A DNA stretch of 64,000 nucleotides. Source: Trichoplusia ni (lineage: Eukaryota; Arthropoda; Insecta; Lepidoptera; Noctuidae). Positions 11,041-23,320 of the stretch are shown here, one piece after another (position 1 is the stretch's first letter; every line of letters begins with the position of its first letter). The position numbers and the translations under genes are program-made. The DNA lies in NCBI RefSeq assembly GCF_003590095.1, contig NC_039488.1, forward strand, positions 4,278,001 through 4,342,000, in the 5' to 3' direction. The notes beneath the pieces are model-generated. The model made no database searches. It was not told the origin of the DNA and worked only from the letters and a program-made list of their open reading frames with translations.

Positions 11041-11199
11041 TTTGTATTGTTGTTTTTAGAAATGGAATTATGTTATGCTCTACATTTGGTTGAGGCAGTG
11101 TTTACGACGATTGTCCAAAAGCGTGGCAATGCTGCCAGCCTTTTGGGCACACTCCCAGCCGGCAGCGACGCCGATGAATTTTTTGATGCTTTAATTTAA
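11041..11199 (+). pseudogene. C-terminal coding remnant, probably of a non-LTR retrotransposon
   Basis: The frame is open from 11041 to TAA at 11197-11199. From Met at 11062 it reads MELCYALHLVEAV, then QKRGNAASLLGTLPAGSDAD, ending EFFDALI. The codons look biased and the acidic, Gly/Ala-rich end looks protein-like, unlike neighbouring DNA. After the stop come AATAAA at 11255-11260 and an A-rich tail at 11269-11276, the usual end of a LINE. Just before the Met, TTGTTGTTTTTAG (11047-11059) would also serve as a splice acceptor, so a terminal exon of a host gene is the main alternative. I do not recognise the family with confidence. Confidence 0.45.
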
Positions 11200-11289
11200 T
11201 AATTTTTTGTTTTTTAACTTCAAACTTGTAAATATTTAACTCTGTAAAATTGTAAATAAAACACTGTAATTAAAAAAGCTAATTCTAAT

Positions 11290-13881
11290 AGAGGGTTTCA
11301 CCTGGTTCATGAAAACATGGATTAAAGAAAGTCTTTTGACTTTTGATGTCAAAAAAGGTATATGGATACTTCTTTCTAAAAAAAATAAGCTTTGTCTATT
11401 TGAGGAAGTTTAGATGTTATTGATGTATTTGGTTTCATATTCGTCCCTAAAGCAAATTCGAAACCAATACAAACTTCTGTAATATTGGTTTTCCAAATCC
11501 ATGATTTCCAACAAAAGTAGTCATTGATACGCCTAAAATAGCGTAGCTCGACTTCCTCGCTTAACATAAGATCCAATATATTCAGTACTAAAACCTCACA
11601 AGGAGTATAAAGACAACAAAAGACTCATAAAAATCGGAGCACTTTTAGTGAAACTCGCAAACATAAACGAACATATGGGTCAAACACTGAAACTGCTTTT
11701 TTGAAGTTGTAAAACATGTTGCAATGCTTGCATAACGACTCTTTGGAATAGGTTGGGAGTCGACAAGAAATCTTGTGTTCATCCTATAATGCTAGAATGT
11801 AGCGAAGATACAACTCTACATTTCAATCTTTGGCCTACTCTTAAACATTGTTTTAAGGCTTATGAATATACTTCCTAATTTCATACAATTCTAGTTTTGA
11901 AATGAAATCAAACATTCCTTCGATTTCTTAAAGAGATTTTCAAATAAAGAATCAATAGCTTAATCTCTACATCAATTGATATTAAAATTTGTAGGTGACG
12001 CTATAATCATTATTCAAAAAAGACTAACATTTTCGTCAAAACGATTAACAAAGTTAAAACATTAACTCAAGCGTCAAGAACTTATCTTATTTAGTGAGAA
12101 TGTATTACCCCTAAAAGTAGAGCGACAGGCGTCATGACGTTCGAGTAAAACATACCAAAGAATTTTGTTGTGAATTACTTTTAGAAGTCGTATGTTGAGT
12201 TTGGACTAATTAGGGGCACTTTCTACAGTTCCCCGGTAAATAAACTCCGGAATGTACGAGTAGCTTCGTGTTCTCCAAGCCGCCGTTTCCCGCCTCTTAT
12301 TTTGAATTTTTAATTTGTGAGCGCGCTTCTGCACCTAAGTGTTTCACGTCAACGACATTGCAAGCCAGTTCCGTATAATTAGTTGCGGAGTCATAATCTA
12401 CAACCATCGCGAAACGTTACCCAGCATTCATAAACTTTAGGAAACTTGTTAAAAGTTACCATGCGTACTCATTGTTCAGACGGTGTGTTTACTTATTTTT
12501 TTGCGATTCAAGTTTCAGTTTTGCAACTTGGTATAATTGTGTCGTATTATAATTTGGTTTCGTAACTTTAATCGCTTTTTACATTTAAGACTTTTAATAT
12601 AACCTTTTTATCCTTGTTTTCGGATTTTTTATTCTCTCTAGGGTGGGGAAATATCAACGTAATCTAACTCGACGCGCACCTAGTCTTGGAACACATTTTC
12701 GGGATCACAGTAATTTTCGACTAACGTTGGGATCAATTTCACAGCTTTTCGAGCAGTGTCAGCTGGCGTAGTGACCTCGTATACGACTGCAGCACTCATG
12801 CAGTCAATCCGCTTGTTTATTCCTATTCTAAATAAAGCTATGAACAAACCGAACGACCTACTTGATCCTATGAATTCTAAGCGAACTTAAAACAGGACCC
12901 TCTTAAGTCGACAAAACTTTTTTGATTTTCTTGGAGACTCCTCGACCGGTCTTAAATCTATCTTAAGGTCGGATTTGACTTCTAATTTTGAGTTATTCAT
13001 GTCGGATGGGGGTCCAAAGCTTACCCACATCCCTTTTGTGATCAATGAAAAATTCTGAGAATACGGACTGAAAGAAATTTTAGGGAAACAATTTTCTGCT
13101 GCTGTGAAAACAATTTGCTCTTTGTAAAATATTTGTTGGTGAACGGAGTTAAACGGGAGGGATGTCGGTGTACAGTAGAATTTTAAGTTAGTTGTGGGAC
13201 ATTTAGAATACCTTTACGGCCTACGTAGGGTCCGGGGTTTATAGGTATTTAAACGCCACTTGTTTATGAATTGTTTTAGGATATAAAATTGAATTTCGTT
13301 GTTTTCCATCCACAGAGGTTTTATTATGTCCGCTATTGACTCGGTTACAGTCATAACTCTTTGGAAGTGAGAGAAGCCTGTGTAAATAATTTAGCGTAAG
13401 AATCTGGCCTACTTTCCTGAGAGCATGGCAAAGGAAATGAAAGTGCAACAGCTTTTAATATTAATTCAGGCTATCAATATTTTTGTTAACCTGGTGACAT
13501 TGAAATTATACAGTTTCATAATTTGATGAAGAATTTGTAGTTTAGTTTCAGAACGAATAAAAAAAATCCTTGATCTGAATGATACATTAAAATTGCTTAA
13601 TTCCCTACAAAAATAAGGAATATTGTAGCCCACAGTAACGTAACAAAAAATAAACACAACACCATAATTGTTAAATGTCATTGCTGTGTTATGCGAATCG
13701 ATATTATTTTAACTCTTCCAGGTCAATATTATGAGATAGAACGCAAGTCAATGTCAACCCTTTTTATTTTTCCACAAATCCATCATGGCCGCCGCTGCTG
13801 TCAGCCATAATTTTTCAGCGACTATGACACATGACGGTGGATTTATTTTCATACGTGAATACTTCTCAATGTTCAAAACCA
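11290..13881. other. Long stretch without recognised features
   Basis: Mostly AT-rich. 12220-12480 is richer in GC (CCGCCGTTTCCCGCCTC, GTGAGCGCGCTTCTGC) and matches no repeat seen elsewhere in the window, so it may be single-copy. Stops interrupt the frames I read there. 12640-12800 includes GTCAGCTGGCGTAGTGACC, possibly a repeat scrap. ATGGCCGCCGCTGCTGTCAG at 13785 opens a 69-codon frame with no motif. Confidence 0.45.
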
Positions 13882-13941
13882 TTATCTTATATCATGTTTT
13901 AAGCAAATGTATTTATTTTTTGTTTTTCACACGGATATTTT
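13882..13941 (+). repeat. Left flanking direct repeat of the 13942-14282 element
   Basis: TTATCTTATATCATGTTTTA, AGCAAATGTATTTATTTTT and CACACGGATATTTT match 14283-14342 in the same orientation with small differences. It directly abuts the element between the two copies. Confidence 0.6.
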
Positions 13942-14282
13942 TGCCCTTTTTAGGGATTTTTACCCAAAGTTTCATAACGCAAATCTGTTACTGAGGCACC
14001 TCTGTCCGTTTGTCACTAGGCGGTATCTCAATACGATGATAGCTACATGCTTGAAATTTTCACAGATGATATATTTCAGTTGCGGCTTTAAGACGAAATG
14101 AAGAAAAATAAAGATCGATGTTAAACAACGCTTGTAACGGTCATACATTAAATGGGTGACAAATAAATTTGGGGGTAACGAAACGTCAAAGCTTTTCGTG
14201 AGGCAACCCATTTATTTTCTTTTAGCCTATTTGTACGGAACCATGAGTAGGTATCGCGAGCTCGACTCGCGCTTGAACAATT
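13942..14282 (-). repeat. GGTACGGAACC-family repeat (copy 4, near full length)
   Basis: In reverse orientation both ends are present. CGAGTCGAGCTCGCG marks the 5' end near 14275. TACAAATAGGCTAAAAG, TGGGTTGCCTCACG, GTTACAAGCGTTG, CATCGTATTGAGATACCGCC and GACAAACGGACAGAG follow. The end near 13945 is GGGTAAAAATCCCTAAAAAG, a worn GGGTACGGAACCCTAAAAAG. It is the best copy for defining the family length, about 340 bp. Confidence 0.75.
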
Positions 14283-14342
14283 TTATCTCAAATCATATTT
14301 TGAGCAAATAGATTTATTTTTGTTTTCCACACGGCATTTTGT
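14283..14342 (+). repeat. Right flanking direct repeat of the 13942-14282 element
   Basis: TTATCTCAAATCATATTTTG, AGCAAATAGATTTATTTTTG and CCACACGGCATTTT match 13882-13941. If this is a target duplication it is unusually long; the two arms have diverged at several positions. Confidence 0.6.
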
Positions 14343-14621
14343 TTGTTTTTTGTTTTAATTTTTGGTGTATCGTGCGGAATGATTTGATTTTGATTTTAAT
14401 GGAATATGAGGATATATTTTTTGTTCCGCGTTATGTCACTCAGTTATTAATGTTAACAATGTGAGGAAAAGGTGTATTGTAACATGAATTTTAAAGCGGG
14501 AAGAATAAATTAGCATAATAAATATTATAACACTGATTTATATTGTATTTACATTGATGTCAATCTAAATATATGAAAATATTTTAATCTACAAACCGGG
14601 AATGTTTTACTGCTAGAAAAA

Positions 14622-14830
14622 AATGGGCAAGAACGAGTCGGAGACATACCATTGAGGGTTCCGCACAAATAGTTAAAAAAAGTAACGTAAATAAAAATTG
14701 CCAAAAAAGTACGCATCAAATTTATGACCGTAACACTCGTTGCTTAACCTCGATTTCAGAGTAATCTCTATAGCAATTATGGTGCATGAGCATGACAAAC
14801 AGCCTGATAGACGAAGATACAAAAGAACCC
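14622..14830 (+). repeat. GGTACGGAACC-family repeat, 5' part (copy 5)
   Basis: GGCAAGAACGAGTCGGAG, GAGGGTTCCGCACAAATAG, TTATGACCGTAACACTCGTT, GCTTAACCTCGATT and CAAACAGCCTGATAGACGAA occur in order. Confidence 0.7.
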
Positions 14831-15228
14831 TTAGTAAAAGATACAGAACCATGAAAATGAAGGACAAATTTAATAATGTATTTTTCTTCTAAAGAATTTA
14901 ATTTTCCCATTAGATAAAGATCTTTCCTTTCACAATAACGGGTGGCATTATAATAAATTAAACGGAAAATATTACATAAAAGAAAACTTAACTTAGAAAA
15001 TATGCAAGATGCAATAAAAACTGAAAATCAACAGCGAATACCTTGAAAAATGTTATTAAAGTTAAGTTCGAAACTATTTGAAATATGAAATGTTCTAACA
15101 AAGTCCCTGCAGAGGTGATTGCATGCAAACATTTGATTAGGGTCAATTCACAACGAGAGGGTAGGGGTCGGAGGCCACTTTTATCACACATGACACAAAA
15201 ATGCGAAAGTATGTGAGTATTTTTGTAG

Positions 15229-15417
15229 CATCATCATCCTAGCTTTTTCCGTAATATGTTGGGGTCGGCTTCCAGTTTAACGGGATTCAGCTAAGTACCA
15301 GTGTTTTACAAGGAGCGACTGCCTATCTGACCTCCACAACCCAGTTACCTGGGCAACAGGATACCAATATATTAGACTGGTTGTCAGACTTTCTAGCGTC
15401 TTTCTTCCGTAACGGAG
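15229..15417 (-). repeat. CCCAGTTACCTGGG-family repeat (copy 3)
   Basis: CATCATCATCCTAGC, ATGTTGGGGTCGGCTTCCAG, CAGTGTTTTACAAGGAGCGA, CTGCCTATCTGACCTCC, CAACCCAGTTACCTGGGCAA and GACTGGTTGTCAGACTTTCT, the reverse complement of copies 1 and 2. It breaks off into a Helitron-like fragment. Confidence 0.85.
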
Positions 15418-15535
15418 GTATGTTTGTTGCCTCTTCACGCTCAAACGGCTCGACCGATTTCGGAATTTGGTATTTGTGTACACTGTTAATCCAACGTGTC
15501 ACCTATAGGCTACTTTTATCCCACTGCCTTAAAGA
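15418..15535 (+). mobile_element. Helitron-like fragment joined to the preceding repeat
   Basis: CTTCACGCTCAAACGGCTCG, ACCGATTTCGGAATTTGGTA and CCTATAGGCTACTTTTATCC are body motifs of lepidopteran Helitron-like repeats. Neither terminus is present. Confidence 0.5.
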
Positions 15536-17215
15536 AGGGTAATCTTTTTGCAGTTTTGCAGCAGTTACCGACATTGCTCTGGTGGTCGAAGCTAGTAACA
15601 GCTAGTAACAATTAATTTTGAATCTCATCTACATGAGTAAACGTTCAAAGATCAAAGGAGCGACTCCACCAATGTTTTTTCAGTGGGTTTTGACTCTTAT
15701 TCTGGGGTACAGTCGACTATAACTGAAAACCACTTTGCCTTTGAAAAATATTTAAAGTGAGAGAAGAAATATTATTGTTTTGTGTGTGCGTGTGTGTCCC
15801 TCAGCTGGCTTCATTTAGAAGAGATACTAAAGGAAAAGGCTTGGCCGATGATGAGGAAAGTCATCATCACCCTTATTTACTTTAGCCTTGTCGATTTTCT
15901 TTTTATCAACAGATATTCAAATTTTTGGTTCGAAAATAGATTATTTTCTATCGATTGTAACTTTTTGCAAAGCAGTTTTAGAATAAAATAATTTTTTTAT
16001 TAAAAAATCACCTAGACGGATTGGTCCACTCCCAAAAGGCTCTATCTATCTATATCATAAATATCAATCATTATTTATTAGCACATGACAATCGTTACAA
16101 ATACAGTTCCTTTCATACCCAATGACAAAGACGGTAAGGTTGATTTTCGCAATTCACGAACAATTGCCGCCCATCACTATACCGCATGTTAGATAGTGAA
16201 GTTTGTTGAAGCAGGGCGTGAAATCGATCATCGCGCCGATGCGAGGTGGAAACTTTAAAATCCATTTAACTTTACCATGTCCACACTGTTCTTGCTGTCA
16301 CAATATCGAAAATGTTAGGCTTATGTAAAAGGTAACCAGTCTTCTGTAAGTTTTATTGTGAAAATATTATTTTAGATTTACATTAATACATTTTAGATAT
16401 CATAAATATGTGAAATGCGATGATGTTGATAAATAGCTTAATTCTTTTGATGATCTGAAGTTATTTTGTAGTAGAAAAGTCAGTTGTTTATTGATAATTT
16501 TCTTGAAAGTTTTCAACCTTAACCCACTTTTTTACTTTGCGGAAAAAACGGTATTTACTTAACCACTAACAAATACTACAATTTGTGACATAATATAACT
16601 TCGCAATACAAAGGTTGATATTGGTGTAATAAATATTGTGTTTATAAAATTCCTTCCAAGTATCTTGTTCCGAAAAAAATATTCTTATTTACACCGGACG
16701 TATATCGCTGGTTTCATTCAGCATAACCACATCCAAACGTAAAAGTTCAAATAACATTCTCTATTGACAGAACCCATTAATCACAGCCAAAGAAGATTGT
16801 ATTGAAGGCAATTACGTCCACAGTTCACATTGAGGACAAGTACAAATTAATGGCGCATACAAAACCTCCAAATTAAATTCAAATCTATTCAGATTATGCT
16901 AATGCTGTCACTTCTCAAAACGTTTTAACGTTTGTAATCATGTAATATGAATTAGCATTCTTTATTCCCTAGATGAATGTGTTCCTTGTTTCGTAACGAA
17001 ATAAGGAACATTATAAAATGAATTCGATTTCGGCCTAACTGTTTCATCCAGTCGTTTTTTATTGGAATGTTTCAGTGTAAAACTGAAATGACAATTACAT
17101 CTTGAGTGAGTATAATGAAAGAAAGGCTTTTTACGTTACAGTTGAAATACTTATACAAGGGGTCAAAACCAGTATTGTACTTCCCGATGATCTAGACTCG
17201 TTAATTAGGGCAGAA
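15536..17215. other. No feature recognised
   Basis: Includes a short tandem AGCTAGTAAC duplication near 15593 and a GC-richer patch at 16150-16250 (GCCGCCCATCACTATACC, CGCGCCGATGCGAGGTGG) with no repeat match in the window and no sustained frame. Confidence 0.45.
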
Positions 17216-17312
17216 AAGCATTTTTTTTAACGACTCCCGCATTAAGGGATTAAACCCTTGCGTCGTCGTGGGCTTTAAAAACATACAAATAATGTGCTCA
17301 AAGACACCTTGT
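17216..17312 (-). mobile_element. SINE 3' fragment
   Basis: TTTTTTAACGACTCCCGCAT and TAAGGGATTAAACCCTTGCG, then GCTCAAAGACACC, the reverse complement of the CACAAGGATTAAATTCC tail of the common SINE. The pol III head is lost. Confidence 0.6.
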
Positions 17313-19607
17313 AAGTTTCATTAGTTTGTGTGGGTGCGGAACCTTTTAATCTCTAATTCGACTCGAACTAGAGGGGTTTTCTATTACAAGTTTCAGAATA
17401 CCCGTTTTTCATAGCATGCAAATTTATTTTTATGAAAATTCCTGTCATACTTCGCAAATACCATAATAATGGAAAAGTTTTAATAAAAAACGAGTCACTT
17501 TTACAGCAAAAAGCCAATGCAATTTTTATTGAAGAATTCACCGAAACATTTTCGTGGGTAAAAATGTTTATACAAGCTAACAAAAATGTGGAGTTATCAT
17601 GAAATTAAGTTTTGAAGATGAGAAAAAGTAAAAAAAACGTGAATACTAAACATACTATATTATTGGTAGTGCATCCAATCTTGGCCTGGAAATGGAAGAA
17701 TATGGAAGAAGCCTACGTCTAAAAATGGATAAATATAGACTGAAGATGTTGATGATGCACAATTTATGTAAAACAAACAATAATCTTATTTTATCATCTA
17801 ATGTCTGTGTCATCAATATAGAATTAGAATTTTAGCGGCTAATTATGTGTATCCCCCACGATCTGAAACATTCACGAACCGTATTTTGAGTTTCTGCCTA
17901 CCATTGGTTGAGAACCCCTGCTTTAAACTGAGGTTTTACCCCCCAAAATTCCAAACGCCTTATTAAGGTATTAAAATACATTATTACCTATATCCATTCC
18001 TACAAATGATGACGCAATATCAAGATTATTAACCCAACACGGCACGAATTTTCTAAATAGTATCTAATAACTCCAGATGAAGAAAATATCTCAACAAATA
18101 TTACTTTACCGATAATAACAAGAATATCGTATTATCTGTCCAATCGTCTAACACAAGGTGACATTTAATAAATTGATGTACAAGGTTTATTAATATTACT
18201 AAGACACAAGTGTAAGGATAATTAATATTTATTACTCCTTGCTTGATATTAACACTATTAAGTATATATTGCTTTATTGGTAACAATCGTAACAGTATTT
18301 TTTTGTGTAGGCAATATTTAACAAGCTGTCAAATTACATAGTGAAGTGACGCGCCCGCCCACCTCTATATTTAAAAATAGATATTAATAAAAAAACACTT
18401 TATGTTTTCTCAAAACGTTTTTTGATACACATTATGATGTTCTATTTTTGAAACACCTGACAATAGACACGGGGCCGTAAGAAAACCTTTTTTTTTTAAA
18501 TTACGGATTGCTGATTTAATTTTATTCGTGTCTAAATGAATCGATTTTTCCTTTAATCGATTCAGCTTCTATGTTGCCAAATGAACTTAATAAAAACAAG
18601 TTCGACGACCACACACTCTTGATACGAGAGTAGGTTTACTATAAAAACAGCTTCAAGCCTTTTTTGTTAAAATCAATGAACTGTCTCGAAAATATGAACA
18701 AAAACACCAGGTTTTTTATAACAGTCTAAACAGCTTACGATCCCGTTATTAAGGTCTTATTGCGTCATATCCTGCCGTATGAGACAGACCTTAATGTTTA
18801 CAACTTTTCCTTAAATTAAAATTAAAGTTTCATCCGGAATTCTAGGTAATTTTTAAAATAACTTTTTCAAACAAAACATTTTATTCAAATATTATTTCTG
18901 AACAAAATGTTTGAGCAAATGAGAATGGACTTTGGTTTTCCTGGTTCAAAGGATGGATTGTTACGTTTTGTAATAAGATCTCATTATATCAACTACTTGT
19001 TTATTATAGGTTTGGCGCTATTCGCAGCAAGCAATTGAAAATTGATGACTTCTGATCCGGTTTTTTTGTTTTTTTTTGTTGCGTAATAATTTGTAATATT
19101 CGAATGTTAAAAATGTAGTACTGCAGTTGTAATTTTAAAGCATCGTCTTCTTTTTGAGCTAGGGGTCGTTTTCAAAATTTTCAAAAGATTTTATGCTAAA
19201 CAAATAAGTGAACAAAAAATGTGTGTGGTCCAAAAGAGTTTCGATCTCGAATTAGTAAAATACGAATATTTTCCTATGTCAGTTTAATAGAATTCATGGT
19301 TAACATGAGGAAACGACAGATTATAAAAGTTGGAATGAGGTTCTGGTATTTCCAAATCACCTAACAATATATTCAATATTGGCACGCGATAACTTCGATA
19401 AACCCGGCAAAGCTTTACTCGATCACATAAAATCCCAATATGATCGGCTAATCCTTCGGAAATACCGTTGTTATTAAAATATTTAAATTCTGACAAGATG
19501 ACTAAAGTGATGCGTGCAAAAAACTCCGTTTATACTAGAAGTACTTATCACGGAACTGACGCCTACGTTTTTGATCATTAAGTCTTTAGAAACAGGATTA
19601 TGTCATG
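17313..19607. other. No feature recognised
   Basis: AT-rich. Short frames at 17368, 18101 and 19284 (all -) carry no motif. A patch at 18348 (GACGCGCCCGCCCACC) is GC-rich but isolated. Confidence 0.45.
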
Positions 19608-19765
19608 GTTTTTAACCGGCTTCAAAAATGAGGAGGTTCTTAATGGGTCGGTATTTTTTTTATGTTTGTTACCTCAGAACTTTGGAGTGGATGAACTGAT
19701 TGTGTTGATTCTTTTTTCGTTTAACGTGAAATAGCTGTCTTTTGGTCCCATAAAGTCCCAAGTTT
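19608..19765 (+). repeat. AACCGGCTTCAAAAA-family repeat (copy 1)
   Basis: TTTTAACCGGCTTCAAAAAT, GAGGAGGTTCTTAATGGGTC, TTATGTTTGTTACCTCAGAA and GTGGATGAACTGATTGTGTT are the well-known lepidopteran dispersed repeat with this opening. GTTTAACGTGAAATAGCTGT and TTTTGGTCCCAT recur at 24136-24160. Confidence 0.7.
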
Positions 19766-21439
19766 CGCTACGCTACACTATTTATTTGTGTGATCCACAA
19801 ATGCTTGGTCTGAGTATGGGAGTCCATGTCATTTAAATTTTTATGAATCCCTCGCTACGCAAGGATTGAATTTCATTGGGAAGTTCGGAAACGTTTTTAG
19901 CAAAGGCATGTATGATTACAATTAAACAATTCCATCACAACCAGCTGTTGTTAAAATATCAGCAGTTTACAAGGTTATCTGTTACTCAATGGTAAACTTA
20001 GCCACGAATGGAGACCAAACAACTTAGTCTAACAATGTCCATAAATCCTCTAAATGTGTTTCTAATTCACATCGTGACAACAGACACTTCACGAGACCAA
20101 AATTGCTATTCAGAACTGATTGACGTTTCAGTGTTCAAGAATTAATAATCACTCGAGCTTTACCAGCTCTAGATGAGAAAACTCTTTGGACTAAATATGA
20201 CAAGAAAAAGCATCCAAAAATTTTGTAGAAACTTGTATAGCCATAACCAAAAAATATCTTGAAAAAGGCCAGATAAATCTTAATCTAGATTACCACAATA
20301 ACTATCAAGAGACATATTTAGATAGGAAATATTTTGTTATAAAACGCTAAACGACTACTGGGAGGTTTCCGAAGCTGCTAAATTGCTTAGTCATACTACC
20401 GGGACTCGCTTAATCATGAGATTACTATGTGCCCAATTTTCGCAGTATCAGACACTAGATTATTGCATTAGATAAGGGGATCTAGGTGACATTATTAAAC
20501 GCAGACTAACTTACTATGAGCTCTTAAGCAAGACTAATGCGGTTGAAGAGAGACGCCGCTAGGTTGTCTGCTCAGCTGTCTCGTTTTCTCACTGTGCAGG
20601 AGGATATCTTAGACCCCTTTCACCTGTGCATGTAGAGCCATCTTATTACTGTAATACGGTTTTAAAAGTGGCCGGAGTAGGACCAATTTAAAATAAAAAC
20701 TTATGATTTTTGATTCGCACAGGCGCTTTTAGTCGCGTTGCAAATGCGTTAAATGAATAAAATAAAAAATCAAATAACCTATAATTTTATTAGTTTTGAC
20801 AGAAAAGATTCATGCCCCTTACTTTCAATTGAGTGAACCGAATTTATCGCAAGAATTGAAATGACCAAATCCGTTCGGTAGCTAAAATGCTACAGACATA
20901 CACGTCAAAGTCATCACCCCTCTTTTCGCGTCAGAGGCTAAAAAATGAAAATGCATTCACGCACACACCCTCCACGAGTTTAAACTTAATTAACACACAA
21001 TGGAAACATTTGACGCCTCTATCAACTCAATGATATAATCTTCGTGCTGGTACTTATGCAGCTAGTCATAGAAAACATAACTCTGCCATGTTCTCTACAA
21101 CACCTTTTTAATATAATCTGGTTTGGTGAGAGTTAACTCCTTAGAGGACCTACTACTACGTTTTTTCGCGGAAAAATCGCGAAAACTTTCCACCTATACC
21201 AACAGAAAGGTACGAGTAACAGCCACTTTGATCAAATAATCTTGTGACGTCATATTTTTTTTGTTGAGTGTCACTTTAGTATTTAGACTTTGAATTGAAG
21301 TTGAACAATGAAAAGAGCTTTACATAATATTTTTTGTTATGTCGATGTGCACAAACATTACGTGGCTAGAAAGCTAAACATTAGTTATATACTAATAAAT
21401 TAAAAGAAGTATTTTTTACATTTTTTACGAAAAGCGCAA
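19766..21439. other. No feature recognised
   Basis: No repeat or gene that I can support. 20520-20640 is richer in GC (GAGACGCCGCTAGGTTGTC, GTGCATGTAGAGCCATC) without a clear family. Confidence 0.45.
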
Positions 21440-21645
21440 AAACAGAACTCTGTTACTTGTTCGTCCGTCCGTCACCAGGCTGTATCTCATGAACCGTATC
21501 TAACGGTAAAATTTTCACTGACGATTGTTTATTAACTAAAGAACTAAAAATAAAGATCGAAGTGTTACGGTTTTAAATTAGTTAGTGTTATTTTTTTAGT
21601 CATAAGCCTATTTCCGACTCGCACTGGATCGATTTTTAAGGACTT
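21440..21645 (-). repeat. GGTACGGAACC-family repeat (copy 6)
   Basis: CGTCCGTCCGTCACCAGGCT, GTATCTCATGAACCGTATCT, AAATTTTCACTGACG and TTCCGACTCGCACTGG are the reverse complement of the family's second half and its 5' word. A scrap of the CCCAGTTACCTGGG family (CTACCTAGCCTTTTCTCA) follows near 21673. Confidence 0.7.
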
Positions 21646-22004
21646 CTTTTATTAATAACTACACCAATCAGTCTACCTAGCCTTTTCTCAGCATAATTGG
21701 AATGTTAACTTTGGACTTTAGTCTTAGCGGTTTCAGCTTTACAACCACACCATCTTCAACCGCGGTCAGATATGAATTCCCTTTTAAATATTATTATCAT
21801 TTAGTAATGATGTTATGTTACCCTGTAATCCAGTGTCACACATGCACAATCCAAGTAATTAACACAAGTGCTTGTTTAAGCAACTTAAATTAAAGTGGGG
21901 GTTTTCTGCTAAAACAGCTGACCGCATCGAGCCTTTTTGATATTTAGAAGTAGTACTACATAATTATTAATTACATATATTTTAATTATTATAAGGGAAA
22001 ATTT

Positions 22005-22215
22005 ACTGCACGAATAGTCGAGTAATTTAATGCCATAACTAGGCGCGACGTGTCGCAAGTTCGCCTAGGTCAAAGAGTGAGTGCTGTTGTGTGATCCCCG
22101 AATACTTGTTTGAAGTCTGGGTGTCTTAAACGAGCTTAATGTTAGTGAAATCGCTCACCACACAAGGATTAAATTCCTTAATACGGGAGTATTTTTCGTA
22201 AAAAAACACGATTAA
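22005..22215 (+). mobile_element. tRNA-derived SINE, common type, degenerate head
   Basis: AATAGTCGAGTAATTTAATG is the A-box region. The B box is degraded (CAAGTTCGCCTAGG). The body is intact: GTGATCCCCGAATACTTG, AGTCTGGGTGTCTTAAACG, CACACAAGGATTAAATTCCT and TAATACGGGAGTATTTTTCG. Confidence 0.75.
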
Positions 22216-22814
22216 TTTTGAAACTTTTCCATTTTATTCCAAAATAAATACATCCAGGAGAGGAGCAACGGTTCCATCAAAACCAAATTAATCAAAATCG
22301 GTTTAGATTTTAAAAGCTATGATCGATTGACGTACCTACATTCGAACCCAAAAACACCCCTTTTTTCGGGTATTGTATACAAGTGAATATTATTCGAAAT
22401 CTGATATTTTAATAAAAGGTGCATTCGCGATAAAAATTCAATTAAAAAAATGTCGGATTGTATAGCGATGCGTAAACTCGTTGTGAAACTGACTCGTGCT
22501 CAGTTTTTCCTGTGTTTCAGTTTGCCCTGTTTCCCTAGATACCATTGAACATCAATATTTTACTAGAACTATCTATTTGTAGGTAGGTAAAGACACCATG
22601 TGTGTCACCACAAAAAATACAATATGGCGGATATGAATATATTGGTAATATAGCCTATAAATCATATGCCTTGAAGAAATTGTGTTCGCCATCAATCATA
22701 TACTGTATCTATTCAATTGCATTCCAAATAAAATGTTCTAAACTGATTACCACAGAATTTTGTGTGTGCTTATAATTACGTACATATTTAATTAAATAAG
22801 TTCATTAGCTACAC

Positions 22815-22945
22815 TTTAATGTCTGAATTACTCAACAGATTTCTATGAAATTTAGTATCGAACATTTTTAAACCTGAAGAAAGAATATAGATCGATTATT
22901 TTAAAATGATCACATTTTTTTTCATTCACGTAGACTGGGTAACTT
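22815..22945 (+). mobile_element. Decayed Helitron-like fragment
   Basis: ATTACTCAACAGATTTCTATG, given here as ACTCAACAGATTTCTATG, with AAATTTAGTATCGAAC and CATTCACGTAGACTGGG echoes the Helitron body and its GCGGACGAAGTCGCGG end. Boundaries are unclear. Confidence 0.35.
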
Positions 22946-23059
22946 TTTTCATTTATTCAAAACAGGCGGGTGTTATTAAAGCGGTTCCTAAACTAACATA
23001 ACTAAATACCTGCTACATAGTAATGTCAAACCTTTTTCTACAATAGAAATAAAATACAA

Positions 23060-23313
23060 TCTATACTCTATACTAATATATAAAGCTGAAGAGTTTGTTT
23101 GTTCGTTTGAACGCGCTAATCTCAGGAAGTACTGGTTCAAATTGAAAAATATTTTTGTATTGAATAGACCATTCATCGAGGAAGGTTTTAGGCTATATAC
23201 CATCTCGCTGCAACTAATAGGAGCGAAGATACAATGGAAAATGTGGAAAAAGTTGGTATAAATCATAACTTATATCTTCTACCCACGCGGACGAAGTCGC
23301 GGGCAACAGCTAG
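23060..23313 (+). mobile_element. Lep1-type non-autonomous Helitron
   Basis: Starts TCTATACTCTATACTAATAT after A (23059) and ends GTCGCGGGCAACAGCTAG before T (23314), matching Helitron termini and A/T insertion. Body: AAGCTGAAGAGTTTGTTTG, GAACGCGCTAATCTCAGGAA, GAATAGACCATTCATCGAGG, ACTAATAGGAGCGAAGATAC. The 92-codon reverse frame over it is the antisense of the repeat. A MITE begins seven bases after its end. Confidence 0.92.
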
Positions 23314-23320
23314 TTACAAT

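Noticed and set aside
16121..16192. NDKDGKVDF as an EF-hand calcium loop
   Set aside because: The first ligand position is Pro, the last is not Glu, and the frame closes within about 20 codons.
22988..23266. 92-codon reverse frame
   Set aside because: It is the antisense of a Lep1-type Helitron; similar frames appear at 48567, 48990 and 61547 for the same reason.
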